Positions 34,743 through 44,438 of a stretch of 64,000 bases of DNA are shown piece after piece. A program made the translations under genes and the position numbers. This stretch comes from Romboutsia_E sp900604535. GTDB taxonomy: Bacteria > Bacillota > Clostridia > Peptostreptococcales > Peptostreptococcaceae. The DNA is taken from NCBI RefSeq assembly GCF_900604535.1, contig NZ_UWOT01000008.1, positions 85,266-149,265 of the forward strand. The letters run 5' to 3'. How positions within the stretch are numbered: the first letter of the stretch is position 1; every line of letters starts with the position of its first letter. The notes below the pieces were generated by a model. It saw only the letters and a program-made list of their open reading frames with translations. It had not been told where the DNA came from and did not search any database.

Positions 34743-35126
34743 ATGAAATTTTCAAAACAAAGAGAAATTATACTTAACGAAGTAATGAATAGTCATCTTC
34801 ATCCTACTGCTGATAATATTTATACTAGTTTAAAAAAAGATAACCCTGAATTAAGTTTAGGCACAGTGTATAGAAATTTATCTCAGTTAACAAAAAAGGG
34901 AATTATCTCTAAGTTGAGTATTACTGGTCAATCTGATAGATTTGATAAAAATATAAAACCTCATGCACATTTAATTTGTGAAAAGTGCAATAATATTTTT
35001 GATGTTGAGTCAGATAATATATACAAATTCATTAATGATTTGTCTTATGAAAAAGACATAACTATTTCAAACTATAATTTAGTTTTAAATGGTGTCTGCA
35101 GTCATTGCAAAGAAAAAGATAGTTAA
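34743..35126 (+). CDS. perR: PerR-type Fur-family peroxide repressor
   Basis: A 127-residue regulator from ATG 34743, which has GGAGG 8 bases before it (an in-frame ATG at 34722 does not). The winged helix covers 1-70 (TADNIYTSLKKDNPELSLGTVYRNLSQL). Metal-sensor residues match PerR: H20, D68, H74, H76 and D87; the zinc site is C79-x-x-C82 with C119-x-x-C122. Asp in place of Glu at two of these sites is what separates PerR from Fur. PerR with iron is oxidised by peroxide and leaves its DNA. Adjacent ahpC, its reductase and their palindromes fit this role. Confidence 0.9.
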   Translation: MKFSKQREIILNEVMNSHLHPTADNIYTSLKKDNPELSLGTVYRNLSQLTKKGIISKLSITGQSDRFDKNIKPHAHLICEKCNNIFDVESDNIYKFINDLSYEKDITISNYNLVLNGVCSHCKEKDS

Positions 35127-35131
35127 TATAA

Positions 35132-35172
35132 TAAAAGTGATGTAGTTTATTATTTACTACATCACTTTTATT
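35132..35172. terminator. Bidirectional terminator between perR and the Opp operon
   Basis: AAAAGTGATGTAGT pairs with ACTACATCACTTTT around a short AT loop, with U runs on both sides. Confidence 0.88.
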
Positions 35173-35180
35173 ATAAATTA

Positions 35181-35942
35181 TTAAAATATGGAATTTAGAA
35201 GAAGTTTTGTATACTCATGCTTAGGCCTATTAATAATTTTAGTTGAGCTTCCCTCTTCAACTATTTTTCCATCCTTCATAACAATTACTCTATCACAAAA
35301 ACTGCTTACAAGTGCTAAGTCATGAGTTATAAATACATATGAAATGTTAAATTCATTTTTCATATGTATTAAAAGTTCTATAACTTGAGCTTGAACCGAT
35401 ACATCTAGAGCACTTGTTACCTCATCACATATTAGTACCTTAGGGTGAGATGATAAAGCTCTAGCTATAGCTGCTCTTTGGCACTGGCCTCCACTTAACT
35501 CATGAGGATATCTATTTTTCATTTCAATAGGCAATCCTACCATTCTCAACAAATTATCAACTGTGGCTTCCTTATCTTCTTTAGTTAAAGAGCAAAGGCT
35601 ACAAACATATTCTTCAATAGATTTACCAATAGTTATCTTTGGATTGAAGGATCCTATTGCATCTTGAAACACCATTTGTATATCTTTATATATATATCTT
35701 AACTGTTTTCCTTTTATATTAGAAATACACTTGTCATTTAAAATAACTTCTCCAGAATCTGATTTTTCTAAGTTCATAATAATCTTAGCTAATGTACTTT
35801 TTCCACATCCACTTTCTCCAACAACACCTAAACATTCCCCTTCTTTAAGTTGAAAGCTTATATTATCTGCTGCAATATGATCATGGTCCTTTTTCTTGTA
35901 TTTTTTATTTATATTTTTACATTCCAATATGACTTTACTCAT
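35181..35942 (-). CDS. Peptide/nickel-type ABC transporter ATP-binding protein (OppF-like)
   Basis: A 253-residue ATPase. Walker A GESGCGKST (about 38-46), Q-loop VFQD, signature LSGGQCQR, Walker B VLICDEVTSALD and the H-loop THDLALV are all present. It is the partner of the OppD-like ATPase whose end overlaps its start by 8 bases, which points to coupled translation. It is the last gene of a six-gene Fur-box operon. It powers import; specificity comes from the binding protein. Confidence 0.93.
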   Translation of the reverse strand: MSKVILECKNINKKYKKKDHDHIAADNISFQLKEGECLGVVGESGCGKSTLAKIIMNLEKSDSGEVILNDKCISNIKGKQLRYIYKDIQMVFQDAIGSFNPKITIGKSIEEYVCSLCSLTKEDKEATVDNLLRMVGLPIEMKNRYPHELSGGQCQRAAIARALSSHPKVLICDEVTSALDVSVQAQVIELLIHMKNEFNISYVFITHDLALVSSFCDRVIVMKDGKIVEEGSSTKIINRPKHEYTKLLLNSIF

Positions 35943-36903
35943 TTTGTTTATGCTCCATTTCTTCTACATAAGTACATGCTATAAATCTTTCACTACCAAT
36001 ATGTTTTAACTTTTGTTCTTTAAATCTGCATCCTATACTAGCTTTTTTACAACGAGGTGCAAATCTACATCCATCTAAACTTTCCTTAAATGATGGAGGA
36101 TTTCCCTCTATACCAACAGGAACACGTCCATCTAATTTAGGAATTGCGTTTATTAAGGCCTTAGTATAAGGATGCTTTGGATTTTTTAATATATATTCTT
36201 TATCTCCATATTCTATAATACTACCAGCATACATAACTGCAACCTTATCAACCATATGAGATACTACCCCCATACTATGGGTTACAATTATTATACTTGT
36301 ATTAAAACCATCTCTTAACTTCATCATCTCTTTTACTACTTGAGCTTGAACTGTAACATCTAGAGCACTAGTAGGTTCATCTGCTACTAAAAGCTCTGGT
36401 TCCATTATCATAGCAAGTGCCATAGCTACTCTTTGTTTCATACCACCACTTAACTCAAAAGGATAACTATGTAATATACACTCTGCATCCTTTAAATTAA
36501 CTTTTTCTAGCATTATTTTAGCTTTATTTAGCGCTTCTTTTTTGCTTATCTTACTATGACTTTTAAGTACTTCTACAAACTGATTGCCAATTTTTCTTAT
36601 AGGATTTAAAGTTGAGCCTGGATTTTGAAAAATTACTCCTATTTCATTTCCTTTTAAGTTTCTAAGTTCTCTTGAAGACATATTTAAAAGGCTTTTATCT
36701 TTAAAATAAATATCTCCATTTGTTATATATTCACTGTTTTCCATCATTTGAATTAGAGCTCTAATTAACGTACTTTTCCCACTTCCACTTTCTCCTACTA
36801 TACCTAATATCTCACCTTTTTTTATGCTTAATGAAATATCCCTTAATATTTCTACTTCAGCGTTGTTTACATATAGATTTTCAACTTTTAATATAGTATT
36901 CAT
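35935..36903 (-). CDS. Peptide/nickel-type ABC transporter ATP-binding protein (OppD-like)
   Basis: A 322-residue ATPase with Walker A GESGSGKST, signature LSGGMKQR, Walker B LLVADEPTSALD and the C-terminal oligopeptide/nickel extension containing HPYTKALINAIP and a Cys-rich end (CRFAPRCKKASIGC) typical of DppD/OppD/NikD. It follows the binding-protein gene by 8 bases and overlaps the OppF-like gene. Confidence 0.93.
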   Translation of the reverse strand: MNTILKVENLYVNNAEVEILRDISLSIKKGEILGIVGESGSGKSTLIRALIQMMENSEYITNGDIYFKDKSLLNMSSRELRNLKGNEIGVIFQNPGSTLNPIRKIGNQFVEVLKSHSKISKKEALNKAKIMLEKVNLKDAECILHSYPFELSGGMKQRVAMALAMIMEPELLVADEPTSALDVTVQAQVVKEMMKLRDGFNTSIIIVTHSMGVVSHMVDKVAVMYAGSIIEYGDKEYILKNPKHPYTKALINAIPKLDGRVPVGIEGNPPSFKESLDGCRFAPRCKKASIGCRFKEQKLKHIGSERFIACTYVEEMEHKQNE

Positions 36904-36911
36904 TTTTCCAC

Positions 36912-38450
36912 CTACTCTATATCCGTATTTGCATTAAATTGATAGTAATCTGTAGGATGTGGATCTATTCCTGTAACATTATTTTTCATTACAAAACTCA
37001 TCTTCATATTTGCTATAAAATTATATGCATTTTCATCTAAAGCTAATTTTTGAATTTCTGTAGCAAGTTTATCACGTTCTTCTTTATTAAACTCAATTTT
37101 TAGTTTATCTATTAATTCATCAACTTCCCTATTGCTATAACCTCCATAATTAGATGCTCCATTAGTTTTCATTGCATTATTTAAATAGGCTAATGTATCC
37201 CCGGTTGCTGATGTTATATTTGAATATATAGCTAATTCAAAGTTTCCAGATGATAATATATCATTAATATTATCAGTTATCTCTATGTTTACATCTATGC
37301 CCACATTTTTTAAATCATTTTGAATAGCTTGAGCTATGCTTGGAAGTTCTGCTCTTGCTGAATATGTTACTAACTTAAAACTTAATGTTTTTCCATCTTT
37401 GTCTAAAATTCCATCATTATTTGAATCTGTGTATCCTTCTCTATTCAATAATTCTATAGACTTATCTTTATCGTATTCTATATCTAATTTATCTAAGCTA
37501 TAACTAGTATTACTTGGAAATGCTCCTACACTTGGAGTTGCTTGTGATTTTAAAATAGAATTACAATAATCATCTTTATTTATAAGCATATTAATAGCTT
37601 TTCTTACATTTGAATTTTTTAAATCTTCATTTTTTCCATTAAAGTACATAACAATAGCTCTTGATGTATCAGTACTACTTATCTTATAGTTACTATCCTT
37701 TTCAAATAAACTTATCATTGAATATGATAGACCTTGAGCTACATCTATTTCTCCAGATTGAAGTGCCATTGCTAGTGTATCTGCATCAGCTATTGGTATA
37801 ACTTTTATACTTGAAAGTTTAACTTCTTCATCCCAGTAAGATTCATTTTTTTCAAAATAACTTGAACCAGTAGGATTAAAGTTGCTAACTTTAAACGGTC
37901 CTGTTCCAATAGGATTAGTATCTATATTTTCTTCTTCTACATCAATAATAGCTACAAAAGGATCACATAAATCATTTATTAATGTTGGGTTTTCTTCAGT
38001 AGTAGTTATTATTATGCTATTATCTTCTACTTTTATATTATCTATTTTTAAAGTTTCCTCTGCTCTAGCATTTAACTTAAGAGTTCTATCTATTGAATTC
38101 TTAACTGATAGTGGTGTTAGGTTCTTTCCATTTTGGAAACTTATATTATTCTTTAATTCTATTTTCCATGTTTTACCATCAATCATCTCATAGTTTTCAG
38201 CTATCCAAGGTTCTACTTGCATATTATCATCAAGTTTAAATAAAGTCTCACCTACACCATATCTAACCGTAAACCAACCACAATAACCATTAGCAGGGTC
38301 TAAGCTTTTTGTACTTAAAGTAGTTCCAAATACCAATTGATCTTTCTCTTCCCACTCAATACTACTATCTATTACACTACATCCTGTTAACTGTAGGATT
38401 AATAAAAACATGAATATTAAACTTATTTTTTTACTTTTTATGACTTTCAC
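36912..38450 (-). CDS. Family 5 extracellular solute-binding lipoprotein
   Basis: A 512-residue lipoprotein with a lipobox ending at Cys in LQLTGC (about 19-24). The mature protein is a family 5 (peptide/nickel) binding protein: LDPANGYCGWFTVRYGVGETLFKLDDNMQVEPWIAENYEM is the entry block, SVKNSIDRTLK and VIPIADADTLAMALQSGEIDVA follow, and NYGGYSNREVDELID is near the end. This branch includes NikA and metallophore binders such as CntA as well as peptide binders; the ligand cannot be read. A Fur box on the operon leans towards a metal-related ligand. Confidence 0.91.
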   Translation of the reverse strand: MKVIKSKKISLIFMFLLILQLTGCSVIDSSIEWEEKDQLVFGTTLSTKSLDPANGYCGWFTVRYGVGETLFKLDDNMQVEPWIAENYEMIDGKTWKIELKNNISFQNGKNLTPLSVKNSIDRTLKLNARAEETLKIDNIKVEDNSIIITTTEENPTLINDLCDPFVAIIDVEEENIDTNPIGTGPFKVSNFNPTGSSYFEKNESYWDEEVKLSSIKVIPIADADTLAMALQSGEIDVAQGLSYSMISLFEKDSNYKISSTDTSRAIVMYFNGKNEDLKNSNVRKAINMLINKDDYCNSILKSQATPSVGAFPSNTSYSLDKLDIEYDKDKSIELLNREGYTDSNNDGILDKDGKTLSFKLVTYSARAELPSIAQAIQNDLKNVGIDVNIEITDNINDILSSGNFELAIYSNITSATGDTLAYLNNAMKTNGASNYGGYSNREVDELIDKLKIEFNKEERDKLATEIQKLALDENAYNFIANMKMSFVMKNNVTGIDPHPTDYYQFNANTDIE

Positions 38451-38462
38451 CTACTTGTAAGC

Positions 38463-39320
38463 TTATTTTTCATTTAAATCTAGCAAATCTCTAACTATAT
38501 CTCCCAGCAAGTTAAATAAAATAACTGCAATTAATATTGCTGCTCCTGGGGCTAACATAGTCCATGGTGCAAACTGAATTACACTTTTGCCTTCACTTAT
38601 CATAGCCCCCCACTCTGGTATTGGTAGTGGTGAACTTAATCCTAAAAATGAAAGCGATGACATTTCCATTATAACAGTACCTATATCTAGTGATGCTGTT
38701 ACTATAAGGTATCCTAATATATTAGGAAGAATATGTTTAAACATAATATAGTAAGAGTTATGTCCACTTATTCTACTTGCTTGTATAAAAGTCTCTTCCT
38801 TTATTTCTAAAACCTTACTTCTAGCAATTCTTGCATACTTCGTCCATCCTATAGCTCCAATTGCTATCATTGCATTTAGCATACCTCCTCCAAGTAATCC
38901 AGCTACTGCTATAGCTAACACTAATCCTGGAAATGCTAAAAAAACATCTACTATTCTCATTATAATACTATCTAATCTCCCACCAATATATCCACTAAAT
39001 AAACCAATCATTGTTCCAAATAAAAATGTTATTACAACTACTATTAAAGCAGATAATATTGTTCTATTTGCTCCATATAATACCCTTGAAAATACACATC
39101 TTCCTAGTGAATCTGTTCCTAGTAAGTATTCTTTACACGGACTTTTTAATGTATTACTTAAGTCTATAAAATATGGATCATTTGGTGCTATATATGGTGC
39201 CAGTAAACTTATTATACATATACTTAATAAAATCATTATTATCGTATAAAACTTTACTTTACTTTTATTTAGTCTTTTAAAACTTGTTTTTTTATTAATT
39301 ATTGTTTTTTCTAATAACAT
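38463..39320 (-). CDS. Peptide/nickel-type ABC permease (OppC-like)
   Basis: A 285-residue permease with six helices, an OppC-type N-terminal tail ending NDPYFIDLSNTLKSPCKEYLLGTDSLGR, and the ATPase-docking EAA loop IRASRISGHNSYYIMFKHILPN. It lies 6 bases after the OppB-like gene and 12 before the binding protein. It forms the channel with OppB. Confidence 0.92.
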   Translation of the reverse strand: MLLEKTIINKKTSFKRLNKSKVKFYTIIMILLSICIISLLAPYIAPNDPYFIDLSNTLKSPCKEYLLGTDSLGRCVFSRVLYGANRTILSALIVVVITFLFGTMIGLFSGYIGGRLDSIIMRIVDVFLAFPGLVLAIAVAGLLGGGMLNAMIAIGAIGWTKYARIARSKVLEIKEETFIQASRISGHNSYYIMFKHILPNILGYLIVTASLDIGTVIMEMSSLSFLGLSSPLPIPEWGAMISEGKSVIQFAPWTMLAPGAAILIAVILFNLLGDIVRDLLDLNEK

Positions 39321-39326
39321 CTATGT

Positions 39327-40265
39327 TTACACCTCTCTAACTCTAGGGTCAACTATTTTATATAGCAAGTCTGTTATTAAGTTTATAACAATAAATATTA
39401 CAGCCATCCAAAGAACATATCCTTGAATAATAGGATAGTCACGATTCGCTATTGCGCTTAAAGCTAAATTTCCAATACCTGGCCAAACAAATATAGACTC
39501 TACTATAGCTGTTCCTCCCATTAGAGACCCCATTGATAAACCCGTTAGAGTTATAACTGTTATCATTATATTTTTTAATACATTCTTATAAAGTATAACA
39601 CCTTCTTTTATACCTCTTGACCTTGAACCTTTTACATATCCTTTTTCTAATTCTTCTATAACTACTGCCCTTATTTGACGTATATACTTACTTGTCATTG
39701 CCACTGATAAAGTTATTGTAGGTAAAATTATACTTTTAAACCCACTTTCACTTAATATTGGTAATAGTTTAAACTTAAGTGAAAATATAAGTAACAATAT
39801 AAGGGCTAATAAAAAACCTGGGATGGAGTTTCCTATGAAAGTAAGTCCTCTTATAAGATGGTCTATAAATTTATCCTTTTTTACTGCTGATATTATACCT
39901 AAAGGTATAGATACTATTAAAGTTAGTATCATCGAACTAGCTGCCAATACTATAGTGTAAGGCAGATATTCTCTAAGTTCTGTTATAACACTTCTTCCAG
40001 ATGAATATGATGTTCCTAAGTCACCATGAGATACACTTTTAAGCCAATTTATATATTGAGTTAAAAATGGTTTATCAAGTCCCATATCACTTCTTACACT
40101 TTCTAAAAGCTCTGGAGTTACCACTGTGCCTTGTGAAGATAGCATAATTTCAGCTGGATCTGAGGATGATAAATTCATTAGAGAAAATGATATAAATGAT
40201 ACAATTATTAAAAGGGGTATCGTTCCTAAAATTCTTTTTAATATATATTTAGCTATGTTTCTCAC
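39327..40265 (-). CDS. Peptide/nickel-type ABC permease (OppB-like)
   Basis: A 312-residue permease with about six helices. YILKRILGTIPLLIIVSFISFSLMNLSSSDPA is the classical start, DKPFLTQYINWL the external loop and YVKGSRSRGIKEGVILYKNVLKN the EAA loop. It follows the M14 gene by 17 bases inside the Fur-box operon. Confidence 0.92.
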   Translation of the reverse strand: MRNIAKYILKRILGTIPLLIIVSFISFSLMNLSSSDPAEIMLSSQGTVVTPELLESVRSDMGLDKPFLTQYINWLKSVSHGDLGTSYSSGRSVITELREYLPYTIVLAASSMILTLIVSIPLGIISAVKKDKFIDHLIRGLTFIGNSIPGFLLALILLLIFSLKFKLLPILSESGFKSIILPTITLSVAMTSKYIRQIRAVVIEELEKGYVKGSRSRGIKEGVILYKNVLKNIMITVITLTGLSMGSLMGGTAIVESIFVWPGIGNLALSAIANRDYPIIQGYVLWMAVIFIVINLITDLLYKIVDPRVREV

Positions 40266-40282
40266 CTGTTTCTTTGTCTAAT

Positions 40283-41239
40283 TTAAATTCTCCCATATGC
40301 TACTAAAGAGCTTCCTTTTGTAACCGAAAATGCAACTGTATTGTATAAAACAACTCCATCAAAATCTGCATAATAAGTATCTACTACATTTCCAAAATAA
40401 TCTGTTATCTCTCCTAACTTTTCACCTTTTTTAACACTTTCTCCAGCTTTTACAAAACATGTCCAACATCCTTCACTTAGAGAATCCAAATATTTAGCTT
40501 CTTTTATTTCTTTAGGAGTACAATCATTGTCAGTTTTGTTATAATTTAAAATATCTAGTACTGATAATATATTTAACATATCTTTTTTATATGCTTTTAC
40601 ATCGTCATCTTTACATAGTCCACATGAACCGCGCTCAATTAATAAACTCGGTATATTTTTATTTATAGCCGCACTAGTGTATGATCCATTTGTAGTGTTT
40701 GATTTTACAAAATATTCAACATTGAAGTGCTTTGCTAACTTTATTGATTTTTCCATTACTTTTGAATCTGCCATTCCTGGATAATATATGTGTGGTACTA
40801 AATCTTCATGCAGATCTCCTCCATGTATATCAAAGTAAAAATCTGCTTTTGATATTAACTCATTAGTTATGAAGTAAGCTATTTTCTCTGATATAGTTCC
40901 ATTTTTATCTCCAGGAAATACTCTAAGTATATTTTTATTATCTTCTGGAACAATTGCTGCATTTCTACCTATAAATCCTTGAGTATTTACAGGATGTACT
41001 ATTATTATGCTACCACTTACTTTTTGTGGATCAATTTCTTTTGCTAGCTCTATTGCAGTTTTTATACATGGATATTCACATCCATGTACTCCAGCTGTTA
41101 TAAGTACTGTATTTCCATCATTTTTACCATTTATTATTGTTATTGGCATTTGTGTTTTTGTATCTAGTATATTTATAAGCCCTTGCTTTTTTTCCCCTGC
41201 TTTTGCTCTTAATTCACTTATTACTAATTCTTGATTCAT
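40283..41239 (-). CDS. Succinylglutamate desuccinylase/aspartoacylase-family (M14) hydrolase
   Basis: A 318-residue zinc hydrolase of the AstE/AspA branch of M14. Zinc ligands are in GVHGCEYP and DIHGGDLH and the catalytic Glu in LLIERGS. Residues from about 235 form the beta-barrel cap (AGESVKKGEKLGEITDYFGNVV). Relatives remove acyl groups from N-acyl amino acids. It is the first gene of an ABC-import operon under a Fur box, so it probably acts in the cytoplasm on the imported compound. The substrate is not known. The ATG has AAGAAGG upstream. Confidence 0.88.
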   Translation of the reverse strand: MNQELVISELRAKAGEKKQGLINILDTKTQMPITIINGKNDGNTVLITAGVHGCEYPCIKTAIELAKEIDPQKVSGSIIIVHPVNTQGFIGRNAAIVPEDNKNILRVFPGDKNGTISEKIAYFITNELISKADFYFDIHGGDLHEDLVPHIYYPGMADSKVMEKSIKLAKHFNVEYFVKSNTTNGSYTSAAINKNIPSLLIERGSCGLCKDDDVKAYKKDMLNILSVLDILNYNKTDNDCTPKEIKEAKYLDSLSEGCWTCFVKAGESVKKGEKLGEITDYFGNVVDTYYADFDGVVLYNTVAFSVTKGSSLVAYGRI

Positions 41240-41286
41240 TGTTTTACCTTCTTTTCTAAAATATTTTATTTATAATTTATTTTTAT

Positions 41287-41301
41287 TGATAATCATTATC
41301 A
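41287..41301. promoter_or_regulatory. Fur box before the M14-Opp operon
   Basis: TGATAAT-C-ATTATCA is a perfect 7-1-7 palindrome matching the core of the classical Fur consensus (GATAATNATTATC). It lies 48-62 bases before the M14 start. It differs from the AGTAAT sites near perR in the first bases of each arm, as expected for Fur against PerR. Confidence 0.85.
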
Positions 41302-41439
41302 TTTTATTTCATTTATCATATCTTGTCAATAAATTATAGGTTTATTACTCTTTTTACCTTATTTCTTCTTTATGTTATATATCTAATTTATAAACTTTTA
41401 AACAATATATATATTCATATTAATGATAAAAAGTAATAA

Positions 41440-41472
41440 AAAAGAACTCTATTATAAATTAGAGTCCTTTTA
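41440..41472 (-). terminator. Terminator after the MASE-type kinase gene
   Basis: AAAAGAACTCTA pairs with TAGAGTCCTTTT (one G-U) around a 7-base loop, followed on the minus strand by U6. Confidence 0.8.
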
Positions 41473-41484
41473 CTTTATTTAAAT

Positions 41485-43443
41485 TTATCCTAACAATTCA
41501 TATATATCAGATAATTCTTGTTCTACTTTATTTGTATTTACATCATAATTTTCTAATCCTAAATCCTCTAATCTTTGATTAGGTAATACTATCTTAAACT
41601 CGCTTCCCTTATTAATATCACTATCTATATATAGATTCCCATTGTGAGTATCAACGATAGATCTTACAACGCTTAGACCAACTCCAATTCCTTCATTAAT
41701 TCTAGTAAATGATTTATCAATTTGAACAAATCTATTAAATATAATTTCTTGGTCTTTCTTAGAAATTCCTATCCCCTCATCTTTAATATAAATTTCAACC
41801 CAGTCATCATTTACAAATACATTAACAAATATTCTTGTATTTTCACTAGAAAATTTTATTGCATTTGATAATAAGTTAAGTATCATTCTTTCAATCATTG
41901 AAGCATCACATTTTACAATAACATCTTCTTCATTTGTATCAAATTCTATATTTATATATTTTAATAAAGCATAATCTATAATAGATACTATATTATAGTT
42001 TTTAAATTTATAATTCAGAATTCCTACATCACCACTTGATAAATCCATAATATTATCTATTAGTCTCATCATCCTATTACAATTTGTACTTAATGTCTTA
42101 TTATATTTATTGTAAATTCTTCTAAAGTCTTCTTCTTTTTTATCTACAAATCTATCTAATAATTGAGTTGTAGAATAAAATAAGTTTAATGGAGTTTTTA
42201 ATTCATGAGATATGTTAGCAATAAAATTACTTCTTTCTTTGTCATAAACTCTCCGTTTTTCTACCTCTATCTCCATCTTAATTTCTTCAGATATATCAAT
42301 ATATGTCACTGAAATTTCAGTTTTATCTTCACTTGGATGCATTAATTGAATCCAGCAATCAACAACTTTATTAGTTGATGAACTATTTATAATTCCTCTC
42401 CATACACCATTTTCATATAACTTATTAATTATTTCTTCTGATTTATTACCTAAGTTAAACTCATTTTTTGAAATCTCCTCAATTTTATTTAAATCTGAAG
42501 TATTGTGCTTCATTAAGTAGTAGTCCATTACTCTTTTATTCGCATATAATAAATCAAATTCTTCACTATATATTAACATGCCACTATATTTATTATTATT
42601 AACTAAATTGTAAAAAGCACTTAGCTTTTCATTTAATATGTTAGTTTTATTTATACGAATATATAACTCAATTAACGCTCCCATAATAACTATTAAATAT
42701 GTAATATATATTAACATTACTGAAACCAACTTATAAATAAACGTTACTCTATTTAATGCAAATATTGCAAATATTGCTTTTATAGATAATATAAATATGC
42801 TTGAACTTAAAACTGAATATATATACTCTTTTTCTTTCATACCTCTAATAAATAATCTAAGAGAAGACATAACATAAACAGTAGCTAAAAATGTGTTATA
42901 TAATATAAAATAAAGTGAAGCATTCTTATTAAAATTGAATATATTCGATTTCATTTCAATAATACCAAGTACATAAGTATATGCCATAACAAATACTATA
43001 GACTTTATTTTATTTCCAACAATCATACTTTTTAATTTATTATTTTTAGATAAAGCTATACAAAGAATTAAAACTCTAAGTATAGATGTAGATACAGTTA
43101 TGTATATAGGGATAGTCAATTCATTATTATAAAAAGTAAGATAATCAATTTGTTCTAATAATATATCTATTGATAATCCTAAATACATTAATGAAATAAT
43201 AAATATGCTATCTTTTTTAACTCTATTGTAACTAATTAAGCAACTTATGAAGCCTAATATAGAAATTATAAAACTAAATAACTTTATAAATCCTAATGTC
43301 GCCTCTAAATATCCCACATCTATTTTAAAACTAAGAAATGTATTTATAGCAACAACTATAGACAAAATAATTAGGGTAAGTGCTATATATATATTTTTTT
43401 TATTTTGTCTTTTATCCGAGTAGTCTTTTTCTATTATATTCAT
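41485..43443 (-). CDS. Membrane sensor histidine kinase with PAS domain
   Basis: About 653 residues from ATG 43443, which has AGGGGG upstream (the frame extends to 43467). Residues about 20-265 form seven or eight membrane helices, in the style of MASE-type sensor modules; a PAS-like domain (about 275-385) follows. HisKA has the phospho-acceptor His in FIANISHELKTPLN; the ATPase domain shows NLLSNAIKFS, DEGIGISKKD and GIGVGLSVVRSIVDTHNG. No response regulator lies next to it, so it is an orphan kinase. Signal unknown. Confidence 0.9.
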   Translation of the reverse strand: MNIIEKDYSDKRQNKKNIYIALTLIILSIVVAINTFLSFKIDVGYLEATLGFIKLFSFIISILGFISCLISYNRVKKDSIFIISLMYLGLSIDILLEQIDYLTFYNNELTIPIYITVSTSILRVLILCIALSKNNKLKSMIVGNKIKSIVFVMAYTYVLGIIEMKSNIFNFNKNASLYFILYNTFLATVYVMSSLRLFIRGMKEKEYIYSVLSSSIFILSIKAIFAIFALNRVTFIYKLVSVMLIYITYLIVIMGALIELYIRINKTNILNEKLSAFYNLVNNNKYSGMLIYSEEFDLLYANKRVMDYYLMKHNTSDLNKIEEISKNEFNLGNKSEEIINKLYENGVWRGIINSSSTNKVVDCWIQLMHPSEDKTEISVTYIDISEEIKMEIEVEKRRVYDKERSNFIANISHELKTPLNLFYSTTQLLDRFVDKKEEDFRRIYNKYNKTLSTNCNRMMRLIDNIMDLSSGDVGILNYKFKNYNIVSIIDYALLKYINIEFDTNEEDVIVKCDASMIERMILNLLSNAIKFSSENTRIFVNVFVNDDWVEIYIKDEGIGISKKDQEIIFNRFVQIDKSFTRINEGIGVGLSVVRSIVDTHNGNLYIDSDINKGSEFKIVLPNQRLEDLGLENYDVNTNKVEQELSDIYELLG

Positions 43444-43560
43444 AGTAATTCCCCCTATTTTAGCCATTTTACCATATATGAATATTACTTTTTTGTCAAA
43501 ATTTGTTACTACGTAAAATTAATTTCTTAATTTTTGCGCTTAAAATTTATTTTATTTACT

Positions 43561-44316
43561 TTAATGTATTATGTTAAGTATTTTTTGTAATTCTTCTACT
43601 CTTATTTGACCAGGAGCTGATGCTACTTTTATAGATCCAAATGTAAGTGAAGATCCAAATATTTCTCCTGTTAAGCGACTTACTAGACCTAATTTCCCCA
43701 TGGCCATTGTTATAATAGGTGTTTTTGAATATTCTCTTACCATCTCTTCTGTTGCTGTTAATAAAGTTATTACATCTTTTGAATTTTGTGGCATAACTGC
43801 TATCTTTGGTAAATCAGCACCTAAATCTTGCATTTTGCAAAGTCTACTAATTATTTCATTTTTTTCTGGTGTATTATAAAATTCATGATTTGATATTACT
43901 GTTTTTACGTTATTGATATGTGCAAACTTAGATATATCTTTTACAACTTCATCCCCTACTAATAATTCTACATCTATTAAATCTACCATTTTTGTTTCAA
44001 TTATTTCTTTATTAAGTTTTTTATAATATTCTAAAAATATTTCTTTTTCCCCACCTTCTCTTTTACTTCTAAATGTAAATAATATTGGCAGATCATCTAA
44101 TATACTTCTAAGTACTTTTAATATATTTTTAACCTTATTTAAATTTTCTACATTTTCATAATAGTCAACTCGCCACTCTACTAAATCTAATTTAAAGTTT
44201 TTTAAATTATTTGCATCTTGTATTATTTCTTCATCAGTTTTACTAACTAAAGGTACACATATTTTAGGTATTCCTTGTCCTATTTCCAAATTTCTTACTT
44301 TTACTATTTTTCTCAT
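43561..44316 (-). CDS. aroD: Type I 3-dehydroquinate dehydratase
   Basis: A 251-residue class I enzyme of the shikimate pathway, converting 3-dehydroquinate to 3-dehydroshikimate through a Schiff base. VEWRVDYYE, the His in VISNHEFYNTP, the Schiff-base Lys in LPKIAVMPQ, and MGKLGLVSRLTGEIFGSSLTFGS are all present. It stands alone, with AGGAG before the ATG and no other aro gene near, which fits quinate use or scattered aro genes. Confidence 0.95.
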   Translation of the reverse strand: MRKIVKVRNLEIGQGIPKICVPLVSKTDEEIIQDANNLKNFKLDLVEWRVDYYENVENLNKVKNILKVLRSILDDLPILFTFRSKREGGEKEIFLEYYKKLNKEIIETKMVDLIDVELLVGDEVVKDISKFAHINNVKTVISNHEFYNTPEKNEIISRLCKMQDLGADLPKIAVMPQNSKDVITLLTATEEMVREYSKTPIITMAMGKLGLVSRLTGEIFGSSLTFGSIKVASAPGQIRVEELQKILNIIH

Positions 44317-44397
44317 ATATCTTACTCCTAATAATTTTATAATTTATATTATATAGTAGTTTATTCTATTTATAATTTTAAATTATAATAATTTTAA

Positions 44398-44435
44398 ATA
44401 AAAAAGCACTATCAAACTTAATTGATAGTACTTTC
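44398..44435 (-). terminator. Terminator after the CarD-like gene
   Basis: AAAGCACTATCA pairs with TGATAGTACTTT with one mismatch and is followed by a U run on the minus strand. Confidence 0.78.
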
Positions 44436-44438
44436 TTG

